A DNA stretch of 64,000 nucleotides from contig NZ_QWGA01000006.1 in the NCBI RefSeq assembly GCF_003576245.1, forward strand, positions 124,001 to 188,000, in the 5' to 3' direction. Position 1 is the stretch's first letter. Each line of letters begins with the position of its first letter. This DNA is from Henriciella algicola. Lineage in GTDB: Bacteria > Pseudomonadota > Alphaproteobacteria > Caulobacterales > Hyphomonadaceae. The notes beneath the pieces were generated by a model. The model did not search any database. It had not been told where the DNA came from and was given only the letters and a program-made list of their open reading frames with translations. A program made the translations under genes and the position numbers. Below, piece by piece: positions 43,836 to 52,576 of this stretch.

Positions 43836-45008
43836 TCAGGCCGAGGCTTTGAAGACTGGCCAGCGTTCCACGACTTTCCCGTCCTCGACCACCGCAATGT
43901 CGCCAAATTGCAGGAAGATCGCCTCTGACTGGGTGGGCCGAAAGAAGACGAAATCGTCAGGTCTGAGCGGTACAGTCGCAGGCGCGGTCAGCATCTGCTG
44001 ATTGCTTGATCGGCCATACTTCTCATTGACGAGGATGCCTTCAGGCCAGACGGGCTTCGCCATCCAGTTGCCGCCGAATGTGTAGATCGTTTTGGAATGC
44101 CCCTCCGGCATCTCCGGCTCACGGCCCTCCAGGAAATCGAAACCGGCGACGTTGATCCCGTCCAGAACCTTGAGTGCGGGAGCGGCGATGAAGCTTGCCG
44201 GAAGGTGGTTTTCTAGAAGATCGGTATCGAAGTCCGTCGGCTTGACCAGAACTGAACCGGCAGACACCTCATTCGCCATGCTGGTGTCTGTGTAGAGGCG
44301 GTAAGTCGGGCTGCCGGCCGTGTTGAGCGTCAGACCGCGCTCGTCCCGGTCATCGCATCCCGTCAGCGTCTTTGCGGCCTCATAGACTTCGCGGGCATGG
44401 GCTTTGGCTTTCTCGCGGAGGCCATGCTTTTCCGGCATCTTGGCGATGTGCGGCTCATACCCCATCAGGCCGGTGAAACGTGCACGATTAGAGGCTTCTA
44501 GCTTCTGCCAGCACCGCTTGAGGATTTCATCTGCAGAGAAACCGCCGCGGTGCAGGCCGACATCGATCTCGAACACGATGTCGAGATGGACGGAAAGCTC
44601 AGCGGCCAGCGCGAGATACTGATCAAGTCGTTCAGGCGTATCGATCAGCCATTGGACTTTCGCGCCGGGCGGCGCATCGCGGTAGAAAGCGCGGGCTGCG
44701 GCGACGGGCAACGGCTTGCCCAGCAGCTGAGTCACATCCGGCATGGCGCGGGCAATCTCAAGCAGCATGTCGAGATTGAAGGTCATCATCCGGTCAGTGC
44801 CGGTCCTCTGCCGGATATGTTCAAGCAGAGGCAGGCTGGGTAGCGACTTTGCGACGATGCGATAGGCCATGCCGGGCGGCAGATGGCTTTTGAAGGTCTC
44901 GATATTTGCGTCGAGGCGCTTGCGGTCGATGATGAGCGTCGGCTGGGCAATGCCCGCCTCAGCGAGTGCGCTCTGGAGTTCTGCAAAATAATCAGCAGTG
45001 AGCGGCAT
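43836..45008 (-). CDS. PLP-dependent alanine racemase-fold enzyme (D-threonine aldolase/D-serine dehydratase-like)
   Basis: 390 residues from the ATG at 45008. A GTG one codon earlier is possible, but GGAGG is well spaced for the ATG. The alanine racemase-type barrel is shown by the start PTLIIDRKRLDANIETF and the PLP lysine in YRIVAKSLPSLP (about residue 53). DIVFEIDVGLHRGGF and FTGLMGYEPHIAKM are further family blocks. The C-terminal region where D-threonine aldolases carry a metal-binding His reads RPTQSEAIFLQFGD, without His, so the reaction may differ. The gene overlaps the stop of the lactone-oxidase gene by one base, and the two probably act in one pathway. The substrate is unknown. 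Confidence 0.85.
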   Translation of the reverse strand: MPLTADYFAELQSALAEAGIAQPTLIIDRKRLDANIETFKSHLPPGMAYRIVAKSLPSLPLLEHIRQRTGTDRMMTFNLDMLLEIARAMPDVTQLLGKPLPVAAARAFYRDAPPGAKVQWLIDTPERLDQYLALAAELSVHLDIVFEIDVGLHRGGFSADEILKRCWQKLEASNRARFTGLMGYEPHIAKMPEKHGLREKAKAHAREVYEAAKTLTGCDDRDERGLTLNTAGSPTYRLYTDTSMANEVSAGSVLVKPTDFDTDLLENHLPASFIAAPALKVLDGINVAGFDFLEGREPEMPEGHSKTIYTFGGNWMAKPVWPEGILVNEKYGRSSNQQMLTAPATVPLRPDDFVFFRPTQSEAIFLQFGDIAVVEDGKVVERWPVFKASA

Positions 45009-46315
45009 CACGCCTCCGGCTCAAACAGGGTTCGAAGATAAGGCGTCATGAACCGCCCCTTCGGATCCATCCTGCGGCGGACATCGCAGAAGCGCTCGAA
45101 GTGCGGATAGAGGTCGCAGAGATCACGGTAGCGAAGGCTGTGCAGCTTGCCCCAGTGAGGCCTGCCACCCGCGCGCCGGAAGATGGGCTCTATGTGCGAG
45201 AAGAAGAAGTCATACTCATCTTCGGCGAAGGCATGCACCGCGACAGAGATGCGGCCAGCGCCGCTGAACGGGCTCAACCAGATTTCGTCGCCGGCCGTCT
45301 TGCGAACTTCGATGGGGAAGAAGACCTCAGGGCGCTCGCGCTCGATATAGGTGATCACTTCCTGGAGTGCGTCGAGCGCGGTCTCTTCCGGCAGGTGATA
45401 TTCCATTTCGTTGAAGGGGACGTTGCGTTCACTGGCCAGCAGCTGCCAGCTGTTTCCGATGACATCCTCGCCTTCGAACCGGGCAAACGCGCCGGTGAGA
45501 TAGTCACGGCGCGAGGGGGCATCGCCCCCGGCATAGTCGCGTGCGCGCTTGAGGCCGAGAACGGCGTCATCATCGTCGCTTTCGGGGCGTGGCGTGACTG
45601 GCGCGTCTGTCTCTTCATGCGCAATCGAGATGCCGTAGCCAGAAAACGGGACGTAGAAGAACTCGTAATTCCTGAGCGACTGCCAGCGTGTCCTTGCCGC
45701 GGACAGGATCACACCAAGCGGTTCGGCCCAGGTGCGCCGGTGGAGGTTATAGGGCGAAACCAGCTGGATTTCAGCTTCGATGAGGATACCAATTGCGCCG
45801 AGCGAAACACGGCAGGCCTCAAAGACGTCGCGGTCTTCTTCGCGCGAAACAGTGATGACATCGCCGCCAGCGGTCAGCAGCCTGAAGGCCAGCGTTTCAG
45901 CAGAGAGGCAGGCCAGCTTTTCGCCCGTGCCATGCGTCGCCGTCGAGATCGCCCCGGCGAGCGACTGGGCGTTGATGTCACCAAGATTTCTGAAAGCGAG
46001 GCCGTCGGCTTCTAGCGCAGGCGAGAGATCCTTGAGACGCGCGCCGGCATTGACCCAGGCTGTTTTCTTCTCGCTATCTGCGGAATGGACAAGGCCCATC
46101 CGGTCGAGCCGGACCAGTGTCCCATCTGTGCAGACGATCGGTGTGAAGGAGTGTCCCGCGCCAACCACGCGCACCGGATCGGGCGCAGTCTTCAGCAAGG
46201 CTTGCAGCTGCCCAGCATCGGCAGGCTCGACCACCTCTGCTGGCTGCGCGACCTGATTGCCTGACCAGTTTGTCCAGACAGTCGTGTTTTCGATGTTCTC
46301 TTGTGTGTCCGCCAT
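45008..46315 (-). CDS. FAD-linked oxidase of the D-arabinono-1,4-lactone oxidase family
   Basis: 435 residues from the ATG at 46315. The open frame extends to 47092, but that part runs antisense to imuA and has no family match. The N-terminal VAO-type FAD domain contains VRVVGAGHSFTPI, where the His can attach FAD covalently. It continues through LGDINAQSLAGAISTATHGTG. The C-terminal ALO domain ends with RPHWGKLHSL and MDPKGRFMTPYLR, both typical. These enzymes oxidise sugar lactones or polyols. It is coupled to the downstream PLP enzyme. Confidence 0.9.
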   Translation of the reverse strand: MADTQENIENTTVWTNWSGNQVAQPAEVVEPADAGQLQALLKTAPDPVRVVGAGHSFTPIVCTDGTLVRLDRMGLVHSADSEKKTAWVNAGARLKDLSPALEADGLAFRNLGDINAQSLAGAISTATHGTGEKLACLSAETLAFRLLTAGGDVITVSREEDRDVFEACRVSLGAIGILIEAEIQLVSPYNLHRRTWAEPLGVILSAARTRWQSLRNYEFFYVPFSGYGISIAHEETDAPVTPRPESDDDDAVLGLKRARDYAGGDAPSRRDYLTGAFARFEGEDVIGNSWQLLASERNVPFNEMEYHLPEETALDALQEVITYIERERPEVFFPIEVRKTAGDEIWLSPFSGAGRISVAVHAFAEDEYDFFFSHIEPIFRRAGGRPHWGKLHSLRYRDLCDLYPHFERFCDVRRRMDPKGRFMTPYLRTLFEPEA

Positions 46316-46458
46316 CTGATGTGACGCCTCCCTTTGAGGGAAGAGACCATAGTTTCCGGCAGGCTGGCAACGTCTGGCCTTCCAGACGTGCGTCACGGGC
46401 TCGAAATTCACAAGCTCTCTCCCCCATGAAGACGGGTGAGCTTGACTCTTTTGCTCCA

Positions 46459-46473
46459 GAACAAAATAAGAAC
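46459..46473 (+). promoter_or_regulatory. LexA operator (alphaproteobacterial SOS box)
   Basis: GAAC at 46459-46462 and GAAC at 46470-46473 separated by exactly 7 nt (AAAATAA). This is the direct-repeat form bound by alphaproteobacterial LexA. It ends 2 nt before the imuA ATG, so LexA would block transcription of the whole imuA-imuB-dnaE2 cassette. Confidence 0.9.
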
Positions 46474-46475
46474 AT

Positions 46476-47219
46476 ATGGAGTCCAGAGCCCTCGATATTC
46501 CCGGCGTCTTCCGGCTTGGTGAGACGCGTAGAAAGCCAGACCAGAGCTTTCCGCTCAACCTTGGCCGTGAGGGCGTGCATGAGATCTGCGAAGCGCGCCA
46601 TGGCGACATGGCGGCCATGACAGGCTTTGCGCTGGCTGCAGCGCGCCCGCCTGCAGGCGCGGTCTTCTGGGTCCGCCAGTTCGGCCTTGCGCGTGAACAT
46701 GGCGACCTTCTCCATGCCGGGCTATCCAGCCTCACCCAGTGTCCGGCCGGCCTGCTGTCTGTGCAGACCCGGAAGGCCAGCGACGCCCTCTGGGCCAGCG
46801 AGGAAGCCATTTCGTCAGGCGCTGTCGGGCTTGTCATCGCTGAAATCGAGACGCTGGACTTTACCGCCTCTCGCCGCCTGACGCTCGCCGCCAGCCGGCA
46901 TGGCATTCCGCTTATCCTTCTATTGCCCTGGCGACGGGAGGGGACAAGCGCGGCGACCGCCCGATGGCGGGTCGCTTCGCGGCCATCGGGGCCTAATGCC
47001 TTCGATGCCCGCGCTCCGGGCGCCAGCCGCTGGCAGGCCGTCCTGGAGAAGTCCAGGCAAGCCCCGCAAATGGCGGGGCGCGTGTTCAACATCGAGCTCG
47101 ACCATGAAACGCTATCTCTCCGTGTGGTTTCCGGGCTGGCCGCTCACGCGCCTCCGCCGCGCGCGGCGCCAGCCGACATCGGCCTCAGCCAGGACCCGCC
47201 CCGGCGAAAAACCGGCTGA
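46476..47219 (+). CDS. imuA: SOS mutagenesis protein ImuA (RecA-like accessory)
   Basis: 247 residues. The RecA-related core includes LNLGREGVHEICEARHGDMAAMTGFALAAA, AVFWVRQFGLAREHGDLLHAGL and AVGLVIAEIETLDFTASRRLTLAASRHGIPLILLL. The C-terminal family block RWRVASRPS..FDARAPGASRWQAVLEKSR..MAGRVFNIELDHET is complete, so the stop at 47219 is real. ImuA is needed with ImuB and DnaE2 for damage-induced mutagenesis. The ATG lies only 2 nt after the LexA box with no ribosome binding site, so the mRNA may be leaderless. The 3' end overlaps imuB by 116 nt. Confidence 0.9.
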   Translation: MESRALDIPGVFRLGETRRKPDQSFPLNLGREGVHEICEARHGDMAAMTGFALAAARPPAGAVFWVRQFGLAREHGDLLHAGLSSLTQCPAGLLSVQTRKASDALWASEEAISSGAVGLVIAEIETLDFTASRRLTLAASRHGIPLILLLPWRREGTSAATARWRVASRPSGPNAFDARAPGASRWQAVLEKSRQAPQMAGRVFNIELDHETLSLRVVSGLAAHAPPPRAAPADIGLSQDPPRRKTG

Positions 47220-48828
47220 ACCGCCCCGTAAACCCTTCGTCCTCGTCGAGGACGGCGGCCATGGCCTGCGCGTTGCGGCGGCCAATGCTTCTGCGCGCGC
47301 GCTTGGCATATCCGCTGGGCTTGGCTTTACCGATGCGCGCGCCCGCTGCCCCGACCTCCTGCATGAGGATATCGACCGGGAGGCTGACCGCGCTGCGCTA
47401 GAGCGGATTGGTGACTGGATGGTGCGCCTCTCGCCTATCGTTGCCATTGACGGCGATGACGGGCTGATGATCGAGACCACAGGCTGCGACCATCTTCATG
47501 GCGGTGAAGAAGCGATGATTGAGACTGTCGCTGCCCTGCTTGAGAGGAATGCCATTCCGCACCGCCTCGGCCTTGCCAGTACGCCGGGGGCGGCAAGCGC
47601 CCTCGCGCGCGACTGGCCGGGACACATCCTTGCCGATGGTGAGGAAGCCGCAGGCCTTGCAGAGCTTCCCATCAGTGCGCTGCGCCTGTCGGAAGAGGCT
47701 GAGACCCTGCTCAAACGGTTTGGCCTTCGCCGGATCGGCCAGCTTTACGGGATCGACCGCAAGGCGCTGGGACGGCGTTTCCAGTCACGCGCGGCAGGCG
47801 ATGCGGTCCTCCTGCGGCTCGATCAGGCGCTTGGCCTTCGCCGGGAACCGCTGACGCCGCTGACCGAAGCCCCCTCGCATATCACCCGCCTGCCCTGCCC
47901 GGAGCCATTGCTCGCGACCGAAGGCGTCCAGAGCGGGCTCGAACAGCTGGCAGATGAGCTTTGCGCGAAGCTGACCGGGCTTGGGCAGGGCGCGCGCGCC
48001 TTTGCCTTTCATGCCTTTCGCGCCGATGGCGAGGTGAGCTCTGTGTCGGTCACACTCGCAAGGCCCGTGCGTACGCCAAAGCATATCCTGCGGCTCTTTT
48101 CGGAAAAGCTGGACCAGATCGACCCCGGCTTCGGCATTGATCTTCTGATGCTGGAAGCAAGGCGGACCGGGCCGATGGATATCAGCGCGCCCGCGCTGTC
48201 AGGTGACCTTGCCGCCAGCGACACAGACCCTGTGCTCCTTTCGGCCCTCGCAGACAGGATCACCGCCAAGCTCGGTGAAGGCACCGTCAAAGTCACTGAG
48301 GCGCATGAAAGCCATTTGCCGGAGCAGGCAGAGCGCAAGGCAGGCTTTGACGGTGAGCTGCCAGGCCCTGCCATCACCCCTGCCGATCACGGGCCAAGGC
48401 CGATCCGCCTGATAGACCCGCCAGAGGAGATAAAAGTGCTCGCCGAAGTGCCCGATGGCCCGCCCTTGCGCTTTATCTGGCGGCGTGTGCCGCATGCCGT
48501 GACGCGGGCTGACGGGCCAGAACGGCTTGCGCCTGAATGGTGGACATGGACGGCCCCGCCGCCGCCCTCTGCCAGCCCTGAAGGCATTGACCGCAAATGG
48601 CTGAAACCAAAGCTCGACCCGCGCGCCGATGCGGCGCTGATTGCAAAGATCCGGGCAGAGCTGGAAGCGGCCGATCCGGGCGAACCTGTCTCCAACCTGC
48701 CGCGGGCGCGGGACTATTACCGGATCGAGGATGAAGAAGGCCGCCGGTTCTGGCTGTTCCGGCAAGGCCTCTATGAAGATGGCCGGGGCGGTGCGCCGCT
48801 CTGGTTCATGCATGGGCTGTTCGCATGA
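47104..48828 (+). CDS. imuB: Y-family polymerase-like protein ImuB
   Basis: 574 residues. The start MKRYLSVWFPGWPLTRLRR is the standard ImuB N-terminus (the frame is open from 46900 inside imuA, which is not used). The Y-family palm region reads VAIDGDDGLMIETTGCDHLHGGEE, lacking the SxDE catalytic pair of active Y-family polymerases, as known for ImuB. An HhH region follows (LLKRFGLRRIGQLYGIDRKAL). The C-terminal part (about 480-574) has RFIWRRVPHAVTRADGPERLAPEWW. ImuB links the beta clamp and DnaE2 in translesion synthesis. It overlaps dnaE2 by 4 nt. Confidence 0.93.
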   Translation: MKRYLSVWFPGWPLTRLRRARRQPTSASARTRPGEKPAEPPRKPFVLVEDGGHGLRVAAANASARALGISAGLGFTDARARCPDLLHEDIDREADRAALERIGDWMVRLSPIVAIDGDDGLMIETTGCDHLHGGEEAMIETVAALLERNAIPHRLGLASTPGAASALARDWPGHILADGEEAAGLAELPISALRLSEEAETLLKRFGLRRIGQLYGIDRKALGRRFQSRAAGDAVLLRLDQALGLRREPLTPLTEAPSHITRLPCPEPLLATEGVQSGLEQLADELCAKLTGLGQGARAFAFHAFRADGEVSSVSVTLARPVRTPKHILRLFSEKLDQIDPGFGIDLLMLEARRTGPMDISAPALSGDLAASDTDPVLLSALADRITAKLGEGTVKVTEAHESHLPEQAERKAGFDGELPGPAITPADHGPRPIRLIDPPEEIKVLAEVPDGPPLRFIWRRVPHAVTRADGPERLAPEWWTWTAPPPPSASPEGIDRKWLKPKLDPRADAALIAKIRAELEAADPGEPVSNLPRARDYYRIEDEEGRRFWLFRQGLYEDGRGGAPLWFMHGLFA

Positions 48829-51800
48829 CCGGATATGCCGAACTCGCCGTCACCACGAATTTCTCTTTCCTGCGCGGGGCAAGCCACCCTGAAGAGCTGG
48901 TCGCGCAGGCAAAGGGGCTTGGGCTTCACGCTATCGGGGTGGCTGACCGCAACACGCTCGCCGGGGTCGTGCGGGCCCATCTTGCGGCGAAGGATTATGA
49001 GATGCGCCTTCTGGTCGGTGCCCGTCTCATAACGACGGATGGGTTCGACCTTATCGCCTATCCGCAGGACAGGGACGCCTATGGCCGTCTTTCCCGGCTA
49101 CTGTCCGAAGGAAAACTGCGGGCGGAGAAAGGCGACTGCCATATCACGCTGGAAGATGTGATTGCCCACGCTGAGGGTCAGGTCTTCATCGCCATGCCGC
49201 CGCCCCGCCCTGATGAGGCTTACAGGCTGCGGCTGGAATGGCTGCGCGCCCAGTGGGGTGACCGGCTCTATCTCGGTGCCCGCTATGGGTTTCAGGGCCA
49301 GAACCGCGAGCGGATCGCCCGCCTCGCAGACCTTGGATTCAAGGCTGGCGGGGTGCCGATTGTGGCGGTGAATGATGTTCTCTACCACGCCGCAGAGCGC
49401 CGCCCGTTGCAGGATGTCGTGACCTGTATCCGTGAGCATTGCACCGTGGATGACGCGGGCTTCCGGCTGGAAGCAAATGCTGAGCGGCACTTGAAGCCCG
49501 CAGAAGAAATGGCACGTCTTTTCAAGGGTTTCGAGCCTGCTCTTCGCAGGACGGTTGAGATTGCAGAGCGGTGCAAGTTCTCTCTGGATGAGCTTGCCTA
49601 TGAGTATCCCGATGAGCCTGTGCCGCCCGGAAAGACGCCTCAGGAGCATATCGAAACACTGGCCTGGGACGGTGCATCCTGGCGGTATCCTGATGGTGTT
49701 CCAGAGGGTGTAAAAAAAGCCATCCGAAAGGAGCTGACCCTGATCGGGGAGCTTAATTACGCGCCCTACTTCCTGACGGTCCATGACATCGTCGCCTGGG
49801 CGAGAAAGCAGGGCATTCTCTGTCAGGGTCGCGGCTCTGCGGCCAATTCGGCGGTCTGTTATTGCCTTGGCATTACCAGCGTCGACCCGTCTGTGACGCG
49901 CCTTCTCTTTGAGCGCTTCCTGACCAAGGAAAGACGTGAGCCGCCCGATATCGATGTCGATTTCGAGCATGAGCGGCGTGAGGAAGTCATCCAGTATGTC
50001 TATCGCCGCTATGGCCGTCACAAGGCGGCGCTGACGGCGACAGTGATCTCTTACCGGCCACGCTCAGCTGTGCGCGAGGTCTGCAAGGCGCTGGGCCTGT
50101 CGCAGGATATTGCCTCGGCGCTGGCGGGCACTGTCTGGGGGAGTTTCGGGTCTGATGTGAAGGAAAAGCAGATCCGGCAGGCAGGCCTCGACCCGACCAA
50201 TCCGGTGATCCGCCGCGCCGTGCAGCTGACCCGCCAGTTGATCGGTTTTCCGCGCCACCTTTCTCAGCATGTCGGCGGCTTTGTCCTGACGCGCGGCCCG
50301 CTGGTCGAGACCGTGCCTATCGGCAATGCGGCCATGGATGAGCGCACCTTCATCGAGTGGGACAAGGACGACATCAGCGCGCTCAACATCATGAAAGTGG
50401 ATGTGCTGGCGCTCGGCATGCTGACCTGTATCCGCAAGGCTTTCGACCTTCTGCGGCTTCACAAGGGGCTCGACTATTCGCTGGCGACCGTCCCGCAGGA
50501 GGATGAGGCGACCTATGACATGCTGTGCAAGGGCGACAGTCTGGGCGTCTTCCAGGTTGAGAGCCGGGCGCAGATGAACATGCTGCCGCGTCTTCGCCCG
50601 CGTGTCTTCTATGACCTTGTCATCGAGGTCGCGATTGTGCGGCCCGGCCCCATCCAGGGTGATATGGTCCACCCCTATCTGCGCCGCCGCAGCGGACAGG
50701 AGACGGTGACCTATCCATCGCCCTCCCCTAGGCATGGCCCGGCCGATGAGCTCGAAACCATCCTGAAGCGGACCAATGGCGTGCCGCTTTTTCAGGAGCA
50801 GGCGATGCAGATCGCCATGGACGCGGCAAAGTTTTCTGCCGATGAGGCCAATGGCCTCCGCCGGGCCATGGCGACCTTCAGGAAAGTCGGCACCATCCAG
50901 AATTATGAAGAGCTGATGGTCGAGCGCATGGTCGCGCGCGGCTATGAGCGGACCTTTGCCCAGCGCTGTTTCGATCAGGTGAAGGGGTTTGGCGAATATG
51001 GCTTCCCCGAAAGCCATGCGGCCTCATTCGCGCTTCTGGTCTATGTCTCGTCCTGGCTGAAATGCCATCATCCGGATGTCTTCTGCGCCGCACTTCTCAA
51101 CAGCCAGCCCATGGGCTTCTACGCCCCGGCCCAGATTGTCCGCTGCGCGCAGGAACATGGCGTCGAAGTCCTCGAAGCGGATGTGAACCTGTCTGACTGG
51201 GATAATACTCTTGAGCCTTCCTCCCGGACAGCGGGCGCCTTGCGGCGCGACGCTGCCGATGAGGCGCGCTCAGGGCTGCTGGACAGCGCCGCACAAGCAA
51301 ATGCGCAGGCGCAGGGCGCCCGGCCCGAAAGGGCTGGGACAGCGCCCGAGCAAATGAAGATAATCGCTGGTGAGGGGGGTGACCTCCAGCGAGTGGATGA
51401 GATTTCTTCTTCTCCCCCGTTCACGGGGGAGGTGGGCCGCGAAGCGGCTCGGAGGGGGGATACTCCAGACGCAGCGTATGCTGCCCGCCCCCTCCGCCCT
51501 GCGGGCACCTCCCCCGTCCTTCGACAGGCTCAGGATGAGGGCGGGGGAGGAAAGTCTTTCTTGGCTGTGCGTCTTGGCTTTCGCCAGATTGACGGGCTTC
51601 GCGAGGATGAGATGGAAGCCATGATGCAGGTGCGTGGCGGCGGGTTTGAGCGCCCGGAGGATATTCGCAGGCGGTCCGGCATGACCCGGCGCGCCATGGA
51701 GCTGCTTGCAGCTGCAGATGCCTTCCGGTCGATGGGGCTGGACCGGCGTGAGGCGCTCTGGGCGTCTCGCGGGGAAGCCGCTGGCAAGACGCTGCCGCTC

Positions 51801-52409
51801 TTTGCGGCTGCCGATACTGCTGAACAGGGCGGCGAGGCAGCAACACCCCTGCCCCGGATGCCGTCTTCAGAACACGTGCTTCAGGATTACCAGACCACGC
51901 GGCTTTCGCTGAAGGCCCACCCCATGTCCTTCCTGCGCGAGCATTATGCCTCCATGCGGACGCTGAGCACACGTGAAGCTTCTGGCCTGCCAAACGGGGC
52001 GCGGGTACAGACCGCCGGTATCGTGCTGGTGCGCCAGAGACCCGGCTCTGCCAGCGGCGTCTGCTTCATCACGATCGAGGATGAGACCGGTATCGCCAAC
52101 CTCGTCGTCTGGCCGAACGTGTTCGAGCGGTTCCGGGCCGTCGTCATGGGCGCGCGGATCATCCTGGTCAAAGGGCGCATCCAGCGAGCCGAAGGGGTCA
52201 CTCACCTTGTTGCAGAACAGCTGATCGACCGCACTGATGACCTCACCCTGCTGTCAGAAAATACGCTTCGCGATCCGATGAAAGGCGTGCTTTCGAATGC
52301 GGACGAGGTGGTCAAACCCATTCCCGAGCGGCGCGGACCCGGACGGCGGCCCGCGCATACCCATCCGCGCAATGTTCGCATTATTCCCAATAGCCGCGAT
52401 TTCCATTGA
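48825..52409 (+). CDS. dnaE2: Error-prone DNA polymerase III alpha subunit DnaE2, with a large in-frame insertion
   Basis: 1194 residues. PHP domain at the N-terminus (YAELAVTTNFSFLRGASHPEELV), C-family polymerase core with CQGRGSAANSAVCYCLGI, RREPPDIDVDFEHERREEVIQYVYRRYG and GFPESHAASFALLVY. An HhH domain starts at about 912 (LAVRLGFRQIDGLREDEM) and an OB domain at about 1060. It does damage-induced translesion synthesis with ImuA/ImuB. Family members are about 1080 residues. Here residues about 799-910 (51219-51554, 336 nt) are extra low-complexity sequence coded by palindromic repeat DNA; without it the protein would be about 1082 residues. The frame is kept, and the insertion lies in the linker before the HhH domain. 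Confidence 0.93.
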   Translation: MTGYAELAVTTNFSFLRGASHPEELVAQAKGLGLHAIGVADRNTLAGVVRAHLAAKDYEMRLLVGARLITTDGFDLIAYPQDRDAYGRLSRLLSEGKLRAEKGDCHITLEDVIAHAEGQVFIAMPPPRPDEAYRLRLEWLRAQWGDRLYLGARYGFQGQNRERIARLADLGFKAGGVPIVAVNDVLYHAAERRPLQDVVTCIREHCTVDDAGFRLEANAERHLKPAEEMARLFKGFEPALRRTVEIAERCKFSLDELAYEYPDEPVPPGKTPQEHIETLAWDGASWRYPDGVPEGVKKAIRKELTLIGELNYAPYFLTVHDIVAWARKQGILCQGRGSAANSAVCYCLGITSVDPSVTRLLFERFLTKERREPPDIDVDFEHERREEVIQYVYRRYGRHKAALTATVISYRPRSAVREVCKALGLSQDIASALAGTVWGSFGSDVKEKQIRQAGLDPTNPVIRRAVQLTRQLIGFPRHLSQHVGGFVLTRGPLVETVPIGNAAMDERTFIEWDKDDISALNIMKVDVLALGMLTCIRKAFDLLRLHKGLDYSLATVPQEDEATYDMLCKGDSLGVFQVESRAQMNMLPRLRPRVFYDLVIEVAIVRPGPIQGDMVHPYLRRRSGQETVTYPSPSPRHGPADELETILKRTNGVPLFQEQAMQIAMDAAKFSADEANGLRRAMATFRKVGTIQNYEELMVERMVARGYERTFAQRCFDQVKGFGEYGFPESHAASFALLVYVSSWLKCHHPDVFCAALLNSQPMGFYAPAQIVRCAQEHGVEVLEADVNLSDWDNTLEPSSRTAGALRRDAADEARSGLLDSAAQANAQAQGARPERAGTAPEQMKIIAGEGGDLQRVDEISSSPPFTGEVGREAARRGDTPDAAYAARPLRPAGTSPVLRQAQDEGGGGKSFLAVRLGFRQIDGLREDEMEAMMQVRGGGFERPEDIRRRSGMTRRAMELLAAADAFRSMGLDRREALWASRGEAAGKTLPLFAAADTAEQGGEAATPLPRMPSSEHVLQDYQTTRLSLKAHPMSFLREHYASMRTLSTREASGLPNGARVQTAGIVLVRQRPGSASGVCFITIEDETGIANLVVWPNVFERFRAVVMGARIILVKGRIQRAEGVTHLVAEQLIDRTDDLTLLSENTLRDPMKGVLSNADEVVKPIPERRGPGRRPAHTHPRNVRIIPNSRDFH
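51314..51550. repeat. Palindromic repeat elements inserted in frame within dnaE2
   Basis: A dense set of inverted repeats. The first is GGGCGC..GCGCCC (51314-51319 / 51342-51347) enclosing GCCC-GAAA-GGGC. Next comes CTCCCCCG-TTCA-CGGGGGAG (51412-51431), then GCCGC-GAA-GCGGC (51436-51448). GGAGGGGG (51451-51458) pairs with CCCCCTCC (51488-51495). GCCC-TGC-GGGC covers 51496-51506, and CCTCCCCC (51508-51515) pairs with GGGGGAGG (51543-51550). The loop of the last pair, CCTTCGACAGGCTCAGGATG, is a sequence I recall as a frequent intergenic repeat in alphaproteobacterial genomes. Together they look like dispersed palindromic elements that landed in a coding region. Confidence 0.75.
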
Positions 52410-52576
52410 TATGACTGCAGAATAGGTCGACCGCTGTCTCGCCTTCTGACAAAGTCGGTCTATCTCGCGGTAAGGGTAAAGGTGCGGGGCGTCGCACCGT
52501 CGAATTTACCGTGAAAGCAGGTATCTCCGTGGGGTCTGCCAATCCGTGCAGATGCGCGGTCTACTCAGGGTCAGAC
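52410..52576. promoter_or_regulatory. Upstream region of the second RND operon with a short inverted repeat
   Basis: 167 nt between dnaE2 and the RND adaptor gene. It contains GGTGCG-GGGCGT-CGCACC (52481-52498), a perfect 6-bp inverted repeat. This could be an operator or a weak hairpin. No T tract follows and no regulator gene is adjacent. Confidence 0.3.

Noticed and set aside
46316-47092. 259-codon upstream extension of the lactone-oxidase gene
   Set aside because: It runs antisense through imuA and across the LexA box. The family N-terminus begins at the ATG at 46315.
51361-51560. Possible frameshift or pseudogene in dnaE2 because of the odd low-complexity stretch
   Set aside because: The frame is continuous, and the conserved DnaE2 sequence resumes in the same frame after the insert. 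It is an in-frame insertion and does not disrupt the gene.
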